From Datnioides undecimradiatus (lineage: Eukaryota > Chordata > Actinopteri > Lobotiformes > Datnioididae), in the NCBI GenBank assembly GCA_008933995.1, contig WARS01000032.1:2559001-2623000 (forward strand): a DNA stretch of 64,000 nucleotides. The letters are read 5' to 3'. The position numbers and the translations under genes are program-made. The notes beneath the pieces are model-generated. The model was not told where the DNA came from. It saw only the letters and a program-made list of their open reading frames with translations, and did not search any database. Shown in pieces: positions 1 through 12,397 of this stretch. The first letter of the stretch is position 1; each line of letters opens with the position of its first letter.

Positions 1-44
1 TCGCGCACACACACACGCTCACACAGAGACACACACAAACAAAT
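1..44. repeat. CA-rich simple repeat at window edge
   Basis: The window opens in an interrupted CA-rich tract (short CACACACA runs broken by GCTC, GAG and AAAC). It is probably the right end of a longer (CA)n microsatellite that starts outside the window. Confidence 0.7.
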
Positions 45-2167
45 TTGGACTTTGGGGTTGGAGCTGGCAGACTGCCCCTTCCTGTATTCAGCAGTATGAC
101 GTGCAGACTGACAAAGGAAAACAAAAAGAGGCTGTTTAGTGTGCCTGACTCATGCAATTACACATATTTGCCTAATGGGGGCCACCATTATTTGAGCTGA
201 AAAGAAGGGTGAGCCATGAGGAGCAGGGCTGACTTTTGAGATACCATGTGAACAAGTCATCCTTACCGTCGTCCTCTCAGCAAAGAGATGTTTGGGCAAG
301 ATCAGTCATAGTTTTTATCAGAAAACCCTGAATAAAACCTCTTTACTGTCAGTGGTTGGAAAAAAAAAATATTTTAAAAAGATCAAGGTCTTCCATGATG
401 GTTTTTCTTGGGATGCGTTTTGTTTCTAAATGAGAATGTCGAGGTTAGAGCAGTACAGGTAATTAAAAAAATAATAATTTGTTTGTGTTTTATTTCACAA
501 GCAACTTAAGCTATTTGACTTCAAAATATCAACCTTATAATCATACAGTGACAAGAAATATAAAATCTTTTAAAAGTTTTCTTATTTGATGGAATGGAGC
601 AGCTGCTTATCAGTTCTAATTGCACATTTCAGTTTGTTAGAGTGAGAAAAATTAGGCACTGCAAAACTGCATATGTGCGAAAAAGGAATGAACAACCAAT
701 TCAAGTCTTAATAAATATAATGTAGAGCTTAGGCCTATGGAGAAAAGGAAAAAGCTTTTTCACATTTCTGATATAGCAGCTGGCACAAAGACAGGCAGCC
801 GAGCTAGTTTGCATAAGGGTATCAAAGCAAAGCAGCAGGAAACACGTCTTTGTCCCTCTTGGCTTGCCAATCTCTCTGATGTTACGTGTAAAGGTAGTGG
901 CTATTAATTTGACCGGTTGGAATGATAAAAGGGCAGAGGACTCTGTCTGGTTAAAGTGAGGCTCAAGAATTTAAATTGGTTGAGAGGATAGGATCAGGAG
1001 CAAACCGATTGGTTGGAGAGATAAGGTAAAGGACCACTAGATTAAAATAGAATGAGGAGTCTGCCTTTCAGGCTGACAGAGGTGATGGAGTGCTGTGCTG
1101 TGTATGGTGTCACCTGCCACGACTTCAGTCTCCACAAGGGAAGAATATTCCTGTGGTCGAGTCCTCCTCGCTGGTAAACAAAGATGGAGTTGCTACTGGA
1201 ACACACTGTCAGCGAGGGTCCACAAAGAGCACTAGCCACTCACAGGATGAAAGAAAAAAATCTATGTTAGCGAATAAAATACATGATGTCAGCTGCCACT
1301 GGCCAGTTGCTGAAACCTTGGGAAAATATTTTCTCAAGGTACAAAGGTATTTTCACAATAACATAATGCTACAATGCTTAAATGCCTTGCTGCTCCATAG
1401 TTGACATACTTTCACTCCACTTTGCTGTGCACATAGTAATTTCCCCACTTATCACAATATCATCAAGCTATTCAACATAAAAATGGGTTATTTAGTCATT
1501 TTTAAAGCGCCTTAATTACATGATAGAAAAACACATTAATTATGAATAACAAAACAAGTTTCTGCTCAGGATTTCCATTTTATTTAAGTAAATAATTAAA
1601 TCATTTTCCATATGACATGTGGCATATGACATATTAGATATACCTAATGAAAATCATTAGGTGTATGTGATGTGACAATCATTATTACCCTGTTCATCTT
1701 TAGCATCAAAGTCAGCTCGTTTGGAAATATCACCAGTGAAATGCTTTTATTTTGTACACTTATCTCTCCAAATTGTGCTGTACTTGCTACAGCTTAAAAA
1801 TAGTTTTTTGTTTAAGCACAGTTGAACTTTGAATTCGTAAAGGGATAAAAAACTGCTGCAATTTAGCATTGGTGTGTCTCACAGATAACAATGTCGCATT
1901 GAATAGTGCCCAAGCAATAGACCATTGCCTTCAAGGCAAGGTATTGTGCTGGAGCATTAGTCAAGGCCAGCATATTCTTCAGCTGAAAGGAAAAGGGAAA
2001 CAAAGCATTCCTACAACTGGGTCAGATAGACTCACCCTACCAGTGTCAGAGCCTCACAGTGATTCATTTTCATTGGAAGTGTGAGGTAGCGCTTTAATAC
2101 AAAGTCAAGGTAATTCTTTCACTTTTGATTGAGGCAACCATGAAAGCTAGCAGCAGGAAATCAGGAG
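45..2167. other. Intergenic DNA, no gene seen
   Basis: No open frame here has a recognisable domain. Two inverted CCAAT boxes (ATTGG at 975-979 and 1008-1012) lie 33 bp apart inside two similar blocks that look like an old tandem duplication. A small perfect hairpin (9-bp stem, 3-nt loop; ACCTAATGA / TCATTAGGT) lies near 1641-1662. A second small hairpin centred on GCCTTCAAGGC lies near 1914-1946. No CpG-rich promoter or poly(A)-associated transcript could be supported. Confidence 0.6.
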
Positions 2168-2440
2168 TGAAATGTAATGCTGGGTACTTGTGTAAGGGAC
2201 CTACAACCAGATGACACTATATGAGTCACCGGGCTAATTAAAAACAATCCTCTAAACCCTCAGTTATAGTGTGCGTCTCAATAGATGTTTCTGAACTTTT
2301 TCTTTTGTTAGTGCTCAGTCAGAAACATCGTTAGAGACGTACACTATAAGTGCTGGTTCAGAGACTTGTTTTCATTTATGCTGGTGACTTGTATAGCTTT
2401 GCCTGGTTTTAGGTCCCTTACAAAAGTACCCAACATTTCA
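2168..2440. repeat. Long imperfect inverted repeat (fold-back / MITE-like hairpin)
   Basis: The left arm (2168-2294) and right arm (2319-2440) are reverse complements over about 120 bp, separated by a loop of about 24 nt. The outer part is best preserved: TGGGTACTTG and GTAAGGGACCT on the left face AGGTCCCTTAC and AAGTACCCA on the right. The inner end, GATGTTTCTGA, pairs perfectly with TCAGAAACATC. Aligning the arms by eye gives about 79 per cent identity, plus a 5-nt insertion in the left arm near its outer end. Neither arm codes for a protein. No clear target-site duplication is visible at the ends, so the element class is open. Most likely it is a decayed fold-back DNA transposon or MITE. 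A structured RNA precursor is a less likely alternative. Confidence 0.8.
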
Positions 2441-3060
2441 AAGGTGAAAGCATGACCTAGCCTCTGTATTAAAGCAGAGTTGTGCTTGGCATGATGATAT
2501 TCTGACTCTTTGTGGGTTATATGAACAGATAAATCCCTCATATTTTGTTGTAACCCTCTGCCTATGATCTCTCTCTACCTTCGGCCATTCAGCACCACTG
2601 TCCTGCCTCCAAGGAATGGTGGAAGCAATCTGTGCAGCCCGTACAGACCTGAGGAGATCAGTCTGAACAATGCTCCACTGCTTCTTACACCCAAAGCTTT
2701 CTGAAATCCACAGAGCTTTGTGTGTGGATGTATAATACTTAATGTTATACAGCAGCCCACAAGCAATTCCTTTGAACTGTCAGAGATTGACAGAACATCT
2801 CTGTATACATTTGTCTGTCTATTTTTGACTCAGTGATGCCTTTACATGTGTTATATAAATATTTTAGCTATGTTCAAGGGGTTTCTTTGTCTAGTACTGA
2901 ATGAGAAAAACATAGAAGGTTTTCTTTTTTCATTTTCACTCTAAGCTGCTAATACATTGTTCTGTGAGACAAAATGTGTTTGTCCATGCCCGCTACAATG
3001 ACACCTAGAAGTATTTTCTAATCTGACACTCTAACCTATATAAACCTGTTTTATAGTGGG
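2441..3060. other. Intergenic DNA, no gene seen
   Basis: Ordinary AT-rich sequence. An 11-bp match to the left half of the RE1/NRSE silencer (TTCAGCACCAC, near 2588) has no matching right half. Nothing else stands out. Confidence 0.5.
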
Positions 3061-3330
3061 ACAAAACTGTGGTTTGGTTGGGTTCAGGGATTAAAAATGA
3101 CTTGCTTAGTTTTAGGCTAAAATGAGTGCTTTGTTAAGGTTGTTAAGGTTGGTCGCCTTTGTCGTCATGGTAACAATAATAAACACACAGCTACGGTCAT
3201 GGAAGGAACACAGACATGCTTTACAAAAACGGTGACTGCTGAACCGCTGCCTCCCATGTATGAATCTGACATTTGTTGACCCACGCTTTTCACTCCTACC
3301 TCCTCCCTTTGAGAGACTTTGTTACTCTAT
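3061..3330. repeat. Probable old dispersed fish repeat
   Basis: This block contains a duplicated GTTAAGGTT and a style of sequence (repeated TTAGG/TTAAGG-like words, then GTCATGGTAAC, then TTGTTGACCCACGC) that I associate with dispersed repeats in percomorph fish genomes. The assignment rests on general resemblance, not on a comparison. No second copy was noticed within the window, no terminal repeats are visible, and I cannot name the class. The limits are approximate. Confidence 0.35.
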
Positions 3331-6300
3331 TATGATGCCACAGTACTTCCTCCTTTGTTCGTATGGCTCTCCCAGCCAGTCCAGTTGCAATTTACATCCA
3401 TGTCTGGTCTGACATGTTCTGTTGTGACTCATATGATGCATGCAGTCAGGAATTTCAGTAAATGTAATGAAAGTTAGTGAATGCTGTATTCACATAGAGG
3501 AAACCAGAGGACTGAGGAAAGCTTCATCACATGGTGCCCAGACGATCACCTAAATCTCAGTATCAGCAAACCCAATGAACTTGATGGACTGAAATGCTTT
3601 GAATATGGATGTTGCTACAAATTCTAAAACACTGATTCTTCAGTCACACACACACAATTGTTGCCCTACAAACGCAATTTTCCATTTGTGGGTTTTTGCA
3701 GAACATTATTTTTAGTTGTAGTGAAGCTGACCTCTGACCTTTTGAATAGCAAACGTTATCACTTAATCGGTTTATTGTATTACACAATTGTGCCAAATTT
3801 TGCGAGAATTAACGTATGAATTCTTCATTTATGGTCAAAGAAGAGTTTCCTAAGGTCACAGTGAGGTTACATTTAGTCCCTTGAGTCCAAGTAGATGATT
3901 GTGTCAAATATAAAACAAATCCCTCAAGATGTTCTTGAGAATTCATGCACACAAGTATGGGAGAGACAGATGGACAGACAATGCAAAAATGTAATGCCTC
4001 CAGCCACTGCTGTCACCAGTGTGGACTTATACAAATGCCTTCCACATTTTCACTCCACAAAGATTCAAGTCCTGCAGTTGGAAATCTCCTGACAAATTTA
4101 GCAAAAGTCACAAGTCATATTAAGAGAAACTACTAATAGTGCAGTTGCCAACAAGTGATCTCAGGGCACTGCCTTACTGTGACAGAAACATGATTGAAAG
4201 ATGATTTGAATAAAACTTTTATGCTAAAATTAAAGTGGAGAATAAATGCATACTAGCCTGTAGAGAAGGTTATAGTAGTTACACTGTCGGGTGCAGTGGA
4301 AGATGTTCCTCCAGACAATGACCTGCAAACACACCCTGAAGCATGAGAGTGAGAGAGTTACTTATTTTAAGTGCTATAGTACGATAAAATATGCTAATAA
4401 AATTAATAAAAGTGGAGGAAAAGAAAGGGACCGACATTCTCCATAAACAGAACAGTTATTTTGCATTCAATTTGTTTATTTGTTCTTAATTATACTTGAT
4501 TTCTGTGTCATATTTAAACTCCAAATACTTTCAAATTAAGGTAATATAGTTCTCAAGGCGTTTTCTCCCTGGGGAGAGAGTGGGCACTCTGTCTGTACGT
4601 GGCTTGTACGGCTGGTGTAAATTTCACTTTTAAATTTGATTCAATAAAGAGAAAATTCCACTACAAGAAAGACGGTGAACAAGTTCTGCACCACTACATA
4701 CCACTTAAACACAAATCTACTTGGATGAGTGGTTTTTCACGAGGCTCTCTCCTTGATGAGAGATTTTCTCTGCTTATGTGTACCACTGTTTTCACATTCT
4801 TTCATCACAGCGTGTGGATTCCAGTGGGCCCCTCTGCTTTATTTTTCTTGGATAAAAACACTGTTTTATTGTTTATCTGTACTATCAGCATCTGGCACTT
4901 ATTATAGAAGGATAGGAGCGCAAGCTTGGATTATTAGGATTACTGGTGGATTGGTAGAAGGACAGGATTCATAGCAAGGTTAATAATAGCAAACTCTCCT
5001 TTTACCGACAACGGCAGATAGGCAGGCCTGCGGGCTTTTCCTACATTATAAACGTCTGAGCCTACCCCCACTTTTGGAACCATGCACCATGAGAAAAATC
5101 CCCCCTGCAATCTCGTCTGAAGCTGCTTCATTACTTAAGCAAAGACTAACATGCATGTAAAGATGTACACAAGTGTGATAGCATAGCCTGCACAAAGAAG
5201 ATACAGGTATATGTTCTTTTTACATAAACATGAAGATGTCTTATGATTCACAGTAGCTCCAAAACACCCCGCTGTTTGTTAAGAACATTTACAGCTTCAA
5301 CACCTCGCTGTTGCATTCCTACGTTTTGCTATCCTCTCAGCACATTTATCTGTATCCACCATGCTGTATGTGAGTGTGTGTATGTGTGCATTAAGAGTGT
5401 GTACTGTATGTGCTATTCCTCAAGGCAGATATAAAAGGACCACTAATCCAGAGCGACAGAGGAATAAACACAATCCCTAATCTCATTGATCCCTCACAAA
5501 ATCATTCAATTATACTCCACCACTGAGTATGGCACCATACACAGAGGGAGTAGCAGCAAAGGTAACAATCTCTTTCTCTCATTACAGAACGAAAGAGCCA
5601 GAACTCAATGAAACATGATAATGAAATACCTCACATGAGCAGACAGATAGGCAGCTCTATTCAAAAGAGGCCCGCTATCCTGCTTTATGACCATGAAAAC
5701 ATGGCAGTCCGACAATGTGCTACATAACCAGCAGCAGTAATACTCCGTGGTATCACTGGAGAGGAATGTAGTTACTGTTATCTAGGGTGGGGGATAGCGG
5801 GTGGTAGTGTTAGAGAGGAGGACTCGGGGCATCGGTGCTCTGTTGGAGGGTGAGCATTTTAAAAAAAAGGTGAGTGGTGAGAAAGAGAGGAAAAAAACAG
5901 ACAAAGCATATAAGAGAAGGGAAGAGGAGAGGAGGAAAAATTTACAGAGCTCCACAGATACATGCACCACTAAGTGACCCAGTTTAACAGCCTAAAGCCT
6001 GCTACCTATTATCACAGGGGAAGCCTGTTTTTCTCCTGCAGCTTCAGCATGGAGGGCAGACCCGCTCCGATATCAGTGTGACAGCTACAGGGCTGTTGCT
6101 GCCTGCTCATTGATTTAGGGGTTGTGTTTTTATTCTGTTCATTAGAACTTTCTAAGCGGCTGGAGTGCTTGTAGGTTCGTGACATTTCAGCTCGTCACAT
6201 CAAAGGCTTTGGCAAAGGGGGGAATGCGTGGAGCAGCTGGGGGTATGAGGACTAGGAGCCTAAGGTGGGATTGGTTACATAGACAAACACACAAAAAATG

Positions 6301-9300
6301 GATGAACAAGCATTCCTACGGACTCTTTTCCTCTCTTCTATATTTCCCCTAAAACCAAAAATAAGTACGGTTGGATTTCTTGGACTGGCAGTGACCTTTG
6401 AAAACAGGTACAAGAACCTGTTCTGCCTCTGGACCCCTTTACCCCGTCCCCCTGTAAAGCAAATGTTAGTTTTAGAAGTTAGTTGATCAGGCCAACATTC
6501 AGTGTGTGGGGCGTGGAACGTGGAGGAGCTAGTTTGATGTATGGCACCAGATGCCCGCTGCCAGATGTTGTACAGGCTGACACGCAGGTCTGGCATGAGG
6601 CTGGCTTTCAGGGTTGGCCGTGAACTAATTAATCTACTCCCGCCCTGGTTTCACAGAAGGTCACACTAAAAATATGTGAGTTTGTGAATATCTGAATGTC
6701 TGAGTATGTGTGTGTATGAGTCTGCACAGTAAGAAATGCATACTTTAACAAAAGCTTTTGTGTCTGAGAATGCACACCATATCCAAGCACAGCTCACTAT
6801 TAATGTGCGATTGTACGAGCATATGTCTAGTATCCTCTTTGTGGGAGTATATAATGGCCAAAGAGCATGTCTGCCAGTGAGAGGATAAATTGAAACAAGA
6901 TGTGCTGGCCCCTCGCTCCTTTGAAGGTGTTCCACATCATACCTCTGATTCTGTGGAGGGTAGGAGTACTACCATAAAAGGACACTCTGTTTACCTTAAC
7001 CTGCCAGCGCCTGCTCGCCAGATGTTCCAAAGTTTTTCTTTCATCTCCTCACACGAACCTTATTTTTATTTTCGCAGCAAGTTTGTTGCTCTACATTTTG
7101 CACTGATGAGAAAGAAGAAAAGTCAACTTTCTTCTGCTGGAGGGAGGAGAGGCTAAATTTGAACATTGTTTCATTTGCCTTTGAAAAGCTCACTGAGATT
7201 GAAGGATTTGGGTGGAGAGGCAGACATGGTTGGCCGGTCTCTCCTTCAGCCTGCCTGTACTGATGAAGACGTTGATACCACAGGGACTAGAGGCTGAGAC
7301 CTATAAACATGGCCTCCATTAAGTCCTCAGCTTTGGCGAACTCATCTACACATGTCAGACTTTCTCTCAAAGTCCCTGTTATTCCTACAGAAGTGTTTCC
7401 TTTGGATTACTTACTAGCTGATTGCTGATGACTGCTAATAGCTATTTAAAGTCATTTTCTTTCCATTTAGCACAAGGACATGGTGCAAAAGGGAAGTGGA
7501 AAATGAATGGAAATATACAGTATCAATGGCACATAGATCGCTTGACTCAGTCTGCATTAAAAACACAATTTGTTCTATGAGAAAATAGCTTACAATATAG
7601 CACTTTAAGCAGTACTTACAGCAGTAAATACCAAGGGTTAGGGTGGAGTAGATCAGCTCTGTGTTTTGTGTCAGCAGTGTTATTCTCTTCTAAAAGATTG
7701 TGTACTGCATGCTCTTTTTTAAATAAAATTTCACAGAGTTGATGGCCTACATTATGATGTAAGACTTGGGTTACTAATGTTATAGGGAGGGGGGATGACA
7801 TCTTGATTCAAAATTTTCGATGATTGCTGTAGAAATGAAGGAACATGTGGTTTGAGGTACGGTGCCCTCAATATTTTCCATATTGTTAGACAGAGATGTT
7901 GGCACAAAGCAGTAGGAATAGACCAACGTTGTTTGTTGAGCTGATATTTTATATGTTCAGCAGACAAAGACGTGTTCAATGTTAATGTAAAACAGATATG
8001 CTTTAGTATAGCCTATATTGTTCAGTCAGAGACATAGTTTGACACAGCCAGATTTCCACCTCTTAACTGGTTGTTTAAATACTTTCAGCAAATGTCCTCT
8101 TTTTTTAATATAATCAAGAAGAACACTTTTCATGGAATTGGTTTTAATGTAATTATTTATAATAAATTCTTAACCTTGAACCTCAAGTTATTTTGATTTG
8201 AAAGAGAGTCATTGAAATGCAGTGGCAGTTAAGACCAGTAATTACGAGGCCCTTAACTGGATAGAGGAGAAAATAAGAGTAGAAGGTCATTCGCTCTCGC
8301 TGCCTCACTATCAGCAACTCCTCGAAAAACACTGAACACACTGACGGAATAAAAGCTTTGCATGAATGAAGGTCTAACAAAAGGACTTGATTAAGTTAAA
8401 TAGTAGAGAACTGCGATAATTATAGTATATGTTACGTCCTGTTTCATGTTTTATAAAACAAAAGAATATTCTGATCTTTTTAAGTTTGCACATTTCTGGC
8501 ATAGGCTAAAGGTGTGACTGCCTGGAAAGTGGAGGTAATGTATAAACATTATGGCAGGATCAGGATTTCCATTATTAAATTGAACTGGTGCAGGTCCAAG
8601 TTCATGGAAGATTTCAATGTCTCTGACAAATGGGAGAAATTCCACTCAAACATTATCTATGTTTATTGAACCTGACTAGATTGAGTGAAGAACGAGGTCA
8701 CCAAGGCATGTAGATTTATAATATCTTGAAAGAAAGAATGAAAAATATGTTATTTTCCTTATACATTTTATTCCAAATAGAAAAAGTCCTTGTAATAGAT
8801 GATTTTAGAATGTTGCCATGGAGATGATAGTTTTCAATATCACCTCCAATGGTGTAAGTGTCAGATAGCGTCCAGCCAAGCTGCTTTTTCCAGGCTGATT
8901 GACAGCAGAAATGTACTGCACTGAAATAGTTTTTATATGTGCTACATAGCAAGAAATCAAGAGTTTGTTATTGATTCACTGATTTTTTTCCTTATTGTAG
9001 TGACTGAGTGGAATCTGCCTGTAGCTGGGAGCTTATCAATCAGTATAGATGTGGTTAGTAAGTTCAATGCACATGTACAGCGCTATATTTGTTTGATACA
9101 TTTTCCTTCACTTATTGGGGCAAAAATGGGCGTTATAAAAGATAAAATGCAGTTTACCCTGGAAAACCATTTGCCGAAGGATAAATTGAGAACAAAGCAT
9201 GGCTGTTTTCTGTCCAGTGACACTTATCAAAAGTGTCGGGCGACCTACCATAAATTGGCCTTAGGCCATGTGACCTTGTCCTCCCGAAGGCGACTTATCT

Positions 9301-11140
9301 GCACTGTTTGAATTCTTTTCTGCAGCAGCGTGAACCTTCTTTGTGCTGGCACACCTTTCAGCCTACTTTGATGTAAACCATATGGTGCTAAGAGGTAATT
9401 ATTTTCATTGGATATTATGACTAGAGAAAGTCAAATTTGATCTTTCTTGGTTAAAAATCGGCAAACCGGATAACAGAAACCCATGGTTCAGTATTAGTGT
9501 GCCAATTATTCTTAAAAGCTGGCCTTTTTAAAAGAATAATGTATAGTCTTTAAGTTGCGGAAATTAGCTGAAATGAAGTGTTTAGGTGAGTGTGGTAAAC
9601 AGACTCTATTTTGATAGAACATTTAAACAAGGTAATGGTGAAATATTTTCTTATGTAGGACATGAACATTTCTCTTGTGGTCAAAAGGTTCACCGTCTGA
9701 CCATGATCATAAACAGTCTCCTCCTCTCTAAAAGATAGTAATTACAACCTTTTGTTTTGTGAGCGAAAAAAAAAAAAGATTAGATTTTAGAGGACATTTG
9801 ACCACCCCAGTTTGCTTTAAATTGGATTTTCACGCAGTGCTTGCTCCTGATTATCACCACACAGATTGTATACAGTGGGTTGAGGGGAGTTAAGTCCATC
9901 ATGATGGAGCTACTCAGAGAAGTATTGTTCTCTGCCAAGGTCGGACAGACATAGACACTGTTAATTGCCTGCCATTTCAGTGCCCACATGACCATATTCA
10001 GGAGAAAACATTTCTAAATAAAATCTAAATAAAGACTCAGACAAAACAAAAACAGACAATGTTCACCTGGGATCATTTAGTGGTTGCTTACATGCTCATA
10101 ACAATGAATCAAGTCGATTTTTCGGCAAGACAAGTCTGTACCCCCTCCTACGCACTCCGCTCTGCTGTATTTTCTTCTTCTGCTGCATTGTTTTTGCACA
10201 ACACCTGAACAACGGCTACTCCAAAACAAAAATCAAAGAAAGAAATCTTTTTCTCTTTTTGTATCTCTATTGTTCTGGATGCCACCTGAAACCCTGCTCT
10301 CAAACTCCTTCTTTTGCTGGGAATAAAGTGACATGGTTTTCAAACGGCTGCTTGATTAGGCAGAGTGCAGTAGTCGCTGGGCCCCGCGGCTGTTGTCAGA
10401 CTCGTCTCTGCACCACTGCCTCTGCTGGTGAGATTTATCCTGTTTGTTTTGGTACAGTAGCAAACGTGTTTCTCTTTCTGAGCAGATACGCACCTTCACT
10501 CCCTCGAAAGAAAAACAACATTTTCACAGAAGGAGAAGAAGAGAGGCACTGAGGCAGGAAGCTGCGCCCGCTTCCAGGAAGGATTTTTCACTGGCAGACA
10601 GTACATAACACATTTGGTGTTCCTTTATCTGCTCTGCTTTGAAGGCGCTTCCACACCTTTATTTATGTGAACATTGATTCATACAGTAACACCTGCTGTA
10701 TGATTATACAGCACAAGCACAAAATGCTACCGTAGCTACACATCCTGCTCAAAGATCACAGGTGAGACCGTGGTATTGGAAGTTATTATGCTGTTATGTG
10801 ACAGTGTGTATCTGTGTGCGTGACTGAATGTGTCAGGGGTATTCACACACGCATACATGTTGTGACAGAATATACTGTCCACGTATGCGAATGTGTATGT
10901 GTTTTTCCTCATGTTCATTCATACTCACACAGAATATCATTGTCTGTGCAGCATTTTGCTCACTATATGCACACATTATTCTGAATGAAGCAGGATGCTC
11001 AGTTAAGGCTTGAATCCACAGTGTGATGCTTGTCACCTTCTCCCATGACAACAGGTAATTAAAATAATGTTTGAATTGTTGAGCTTCACTCGCTGTGGCT
11101 GGAGAAGCCTGCCGGTCATTTAAATCAGCCACTTGAATAG
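3331..11140. other. Intergenic DNA, no gene seen
   Basis: Open frames here are short and unrecognisable; the longest (about 8937-9311, + strand) has no motif I know and no flanking gene structure. Low-complexity sequence includes TG-rich DNA near 5365-5410, a purine-rich tract near 5867-5945 and A-runs near 9768-9780. TG/CA-alternating sequence lies around 10800-10930. No RNA gene or transposon protein was seen. Confidence 0.55.
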
Positions 11141-11165
11141 ATAAATAAATAAATAAATAAATAAA
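11141..11165. repeat. (ATAA)n microsatellite
   Basis: About six uninterrupted copies of the tetranucleotide ATAA/AAAT, read directly. It is a candidate polymorphic marker with no coding role. Confidence 0.9.
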
Positions 11166-12383
11166 GACACACCAGCTAGCAAAGTATGATATTACTGTGC
11201 TCATGCAGCTTATTTTGATGCAGGAGAATACAAACGTGGTTTGAAAGTTGTCCCTTCAGTGTACTGCCTATTTTGAATAGACTTCATTGGCACTGTCAAC
11301 CAGGACAGGTGAAACCCAAGAACCTGATTCACATTTTTCCTTTGCAGCAAAAAAAAAAAAAGTACAAGCACAAGTTGTTGAAAATAAGGACAGAATGTGT
11401 ATTAATTCAGTTTGTCTTCTCTCTATTGATTCACGTTTCTCGGATGAGTGTCACATATTATAAAGGTGAAATGTGAAGGCAGCAAGTGGAACACTTATCT
11501 ACCTTCCTGATCTGCCATTTTGTGCATTTTTATAATGATGAAGATTTTGGGGCTGATAGAGCAGAACAGATAATTTAAGGTAACTGGATTCACTAGTGAC
11601 AGTTCCTCCTAACAGGGATAGCCTCAAGAGAAACCATCTGTCCAGGCCTTCTCTGACTTTCCCAATAATCATTAAAACACAGTGTGCCTTGCACAGTGTG
11701 GGAACGCTACAGAACTCCCTATGATTCATATCACACACAGCGAGCGTCTCTCATTAATGGTGCCACCACGGTCATTGATGTTGGACTGGCCTGGGTTGCC
11801 TATCGGGCAGTGCCTGGCTGCTTACTGCAGGGGGTCAACAAGCAGTTGAAAATGAAGTACTGTTTCCATCCAATGGCGCACTGATGAAAATAAATGAGAG
11901 TCACTTTAATGTCTGGCTTGCTCCAGGATGGAAGGCTGGCACTTAGCATGGAGCATAAAACTAGAAAGGTGTATTGCCTCTTTGCATGCACTCACAAATC
12001 CAGGACAAAGTGTGATGGACTGAGAGTGGGAAGGAAAGAACACAGGCTTATTGCTTTGTGTGGCTGATCTTGCAAGTCTGACAGTCTGTGTCCACAGAGT
12101 GTGAATTGTTATGGCACAGAAAGCTTGGCAGCTGCTCGATGCTAATTGTGGGCCTCAGGTGAGTTGGCAGCTGATGCCTTCTCAGACACCTGAACAGAGC
12201 AAGTCAGAGTAAAGTTATCATCCGAGTAGAGAAGGCGAGCTCATTTAAACTACCTTTAAAGGCAAATATGAGTCATTCTACAACAGAGAGGAAGATACCA
12301 CTTGATCACAGTAGAACATCATGATCTTAAAGGAGATGAATATGTCAGAAAATCTTCACTACATCTGTATGTCTGCTATGTAT

Positions 12384-12397
12384 GTAACCATGGTTAC
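12384..12397. promoter_or_regulatory. Palindromic RFX X-box-like site
   Basis: GTAACCATGGTTAC is a perfect 14-bp palindrome. It fits the X-box pattern GTNRCC-N0-3-RGYAAC bound by RFX factors, apart from one position in the right half. Binding is inferred from the motif only. Confidence 0.3.

Noticed and set aside
1085-1176. Short + strand frame beginning M-E-C-C-A-V-Y-G, recalling the start of a THAP zinc finger
   Set aside because: Only about six residues match. The frame stops after 30 codons, and the later conserved Trp and Cys-His positions are missing in all frames.
2588-2606. RE1/NRSE silencer-like TTCAGCACCAC
   Set aside because: The left half is perfect, but the right half has at least four mismatches to the consensus. 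Similar half-sites occur at 26282 and 31790, as expected by chance.
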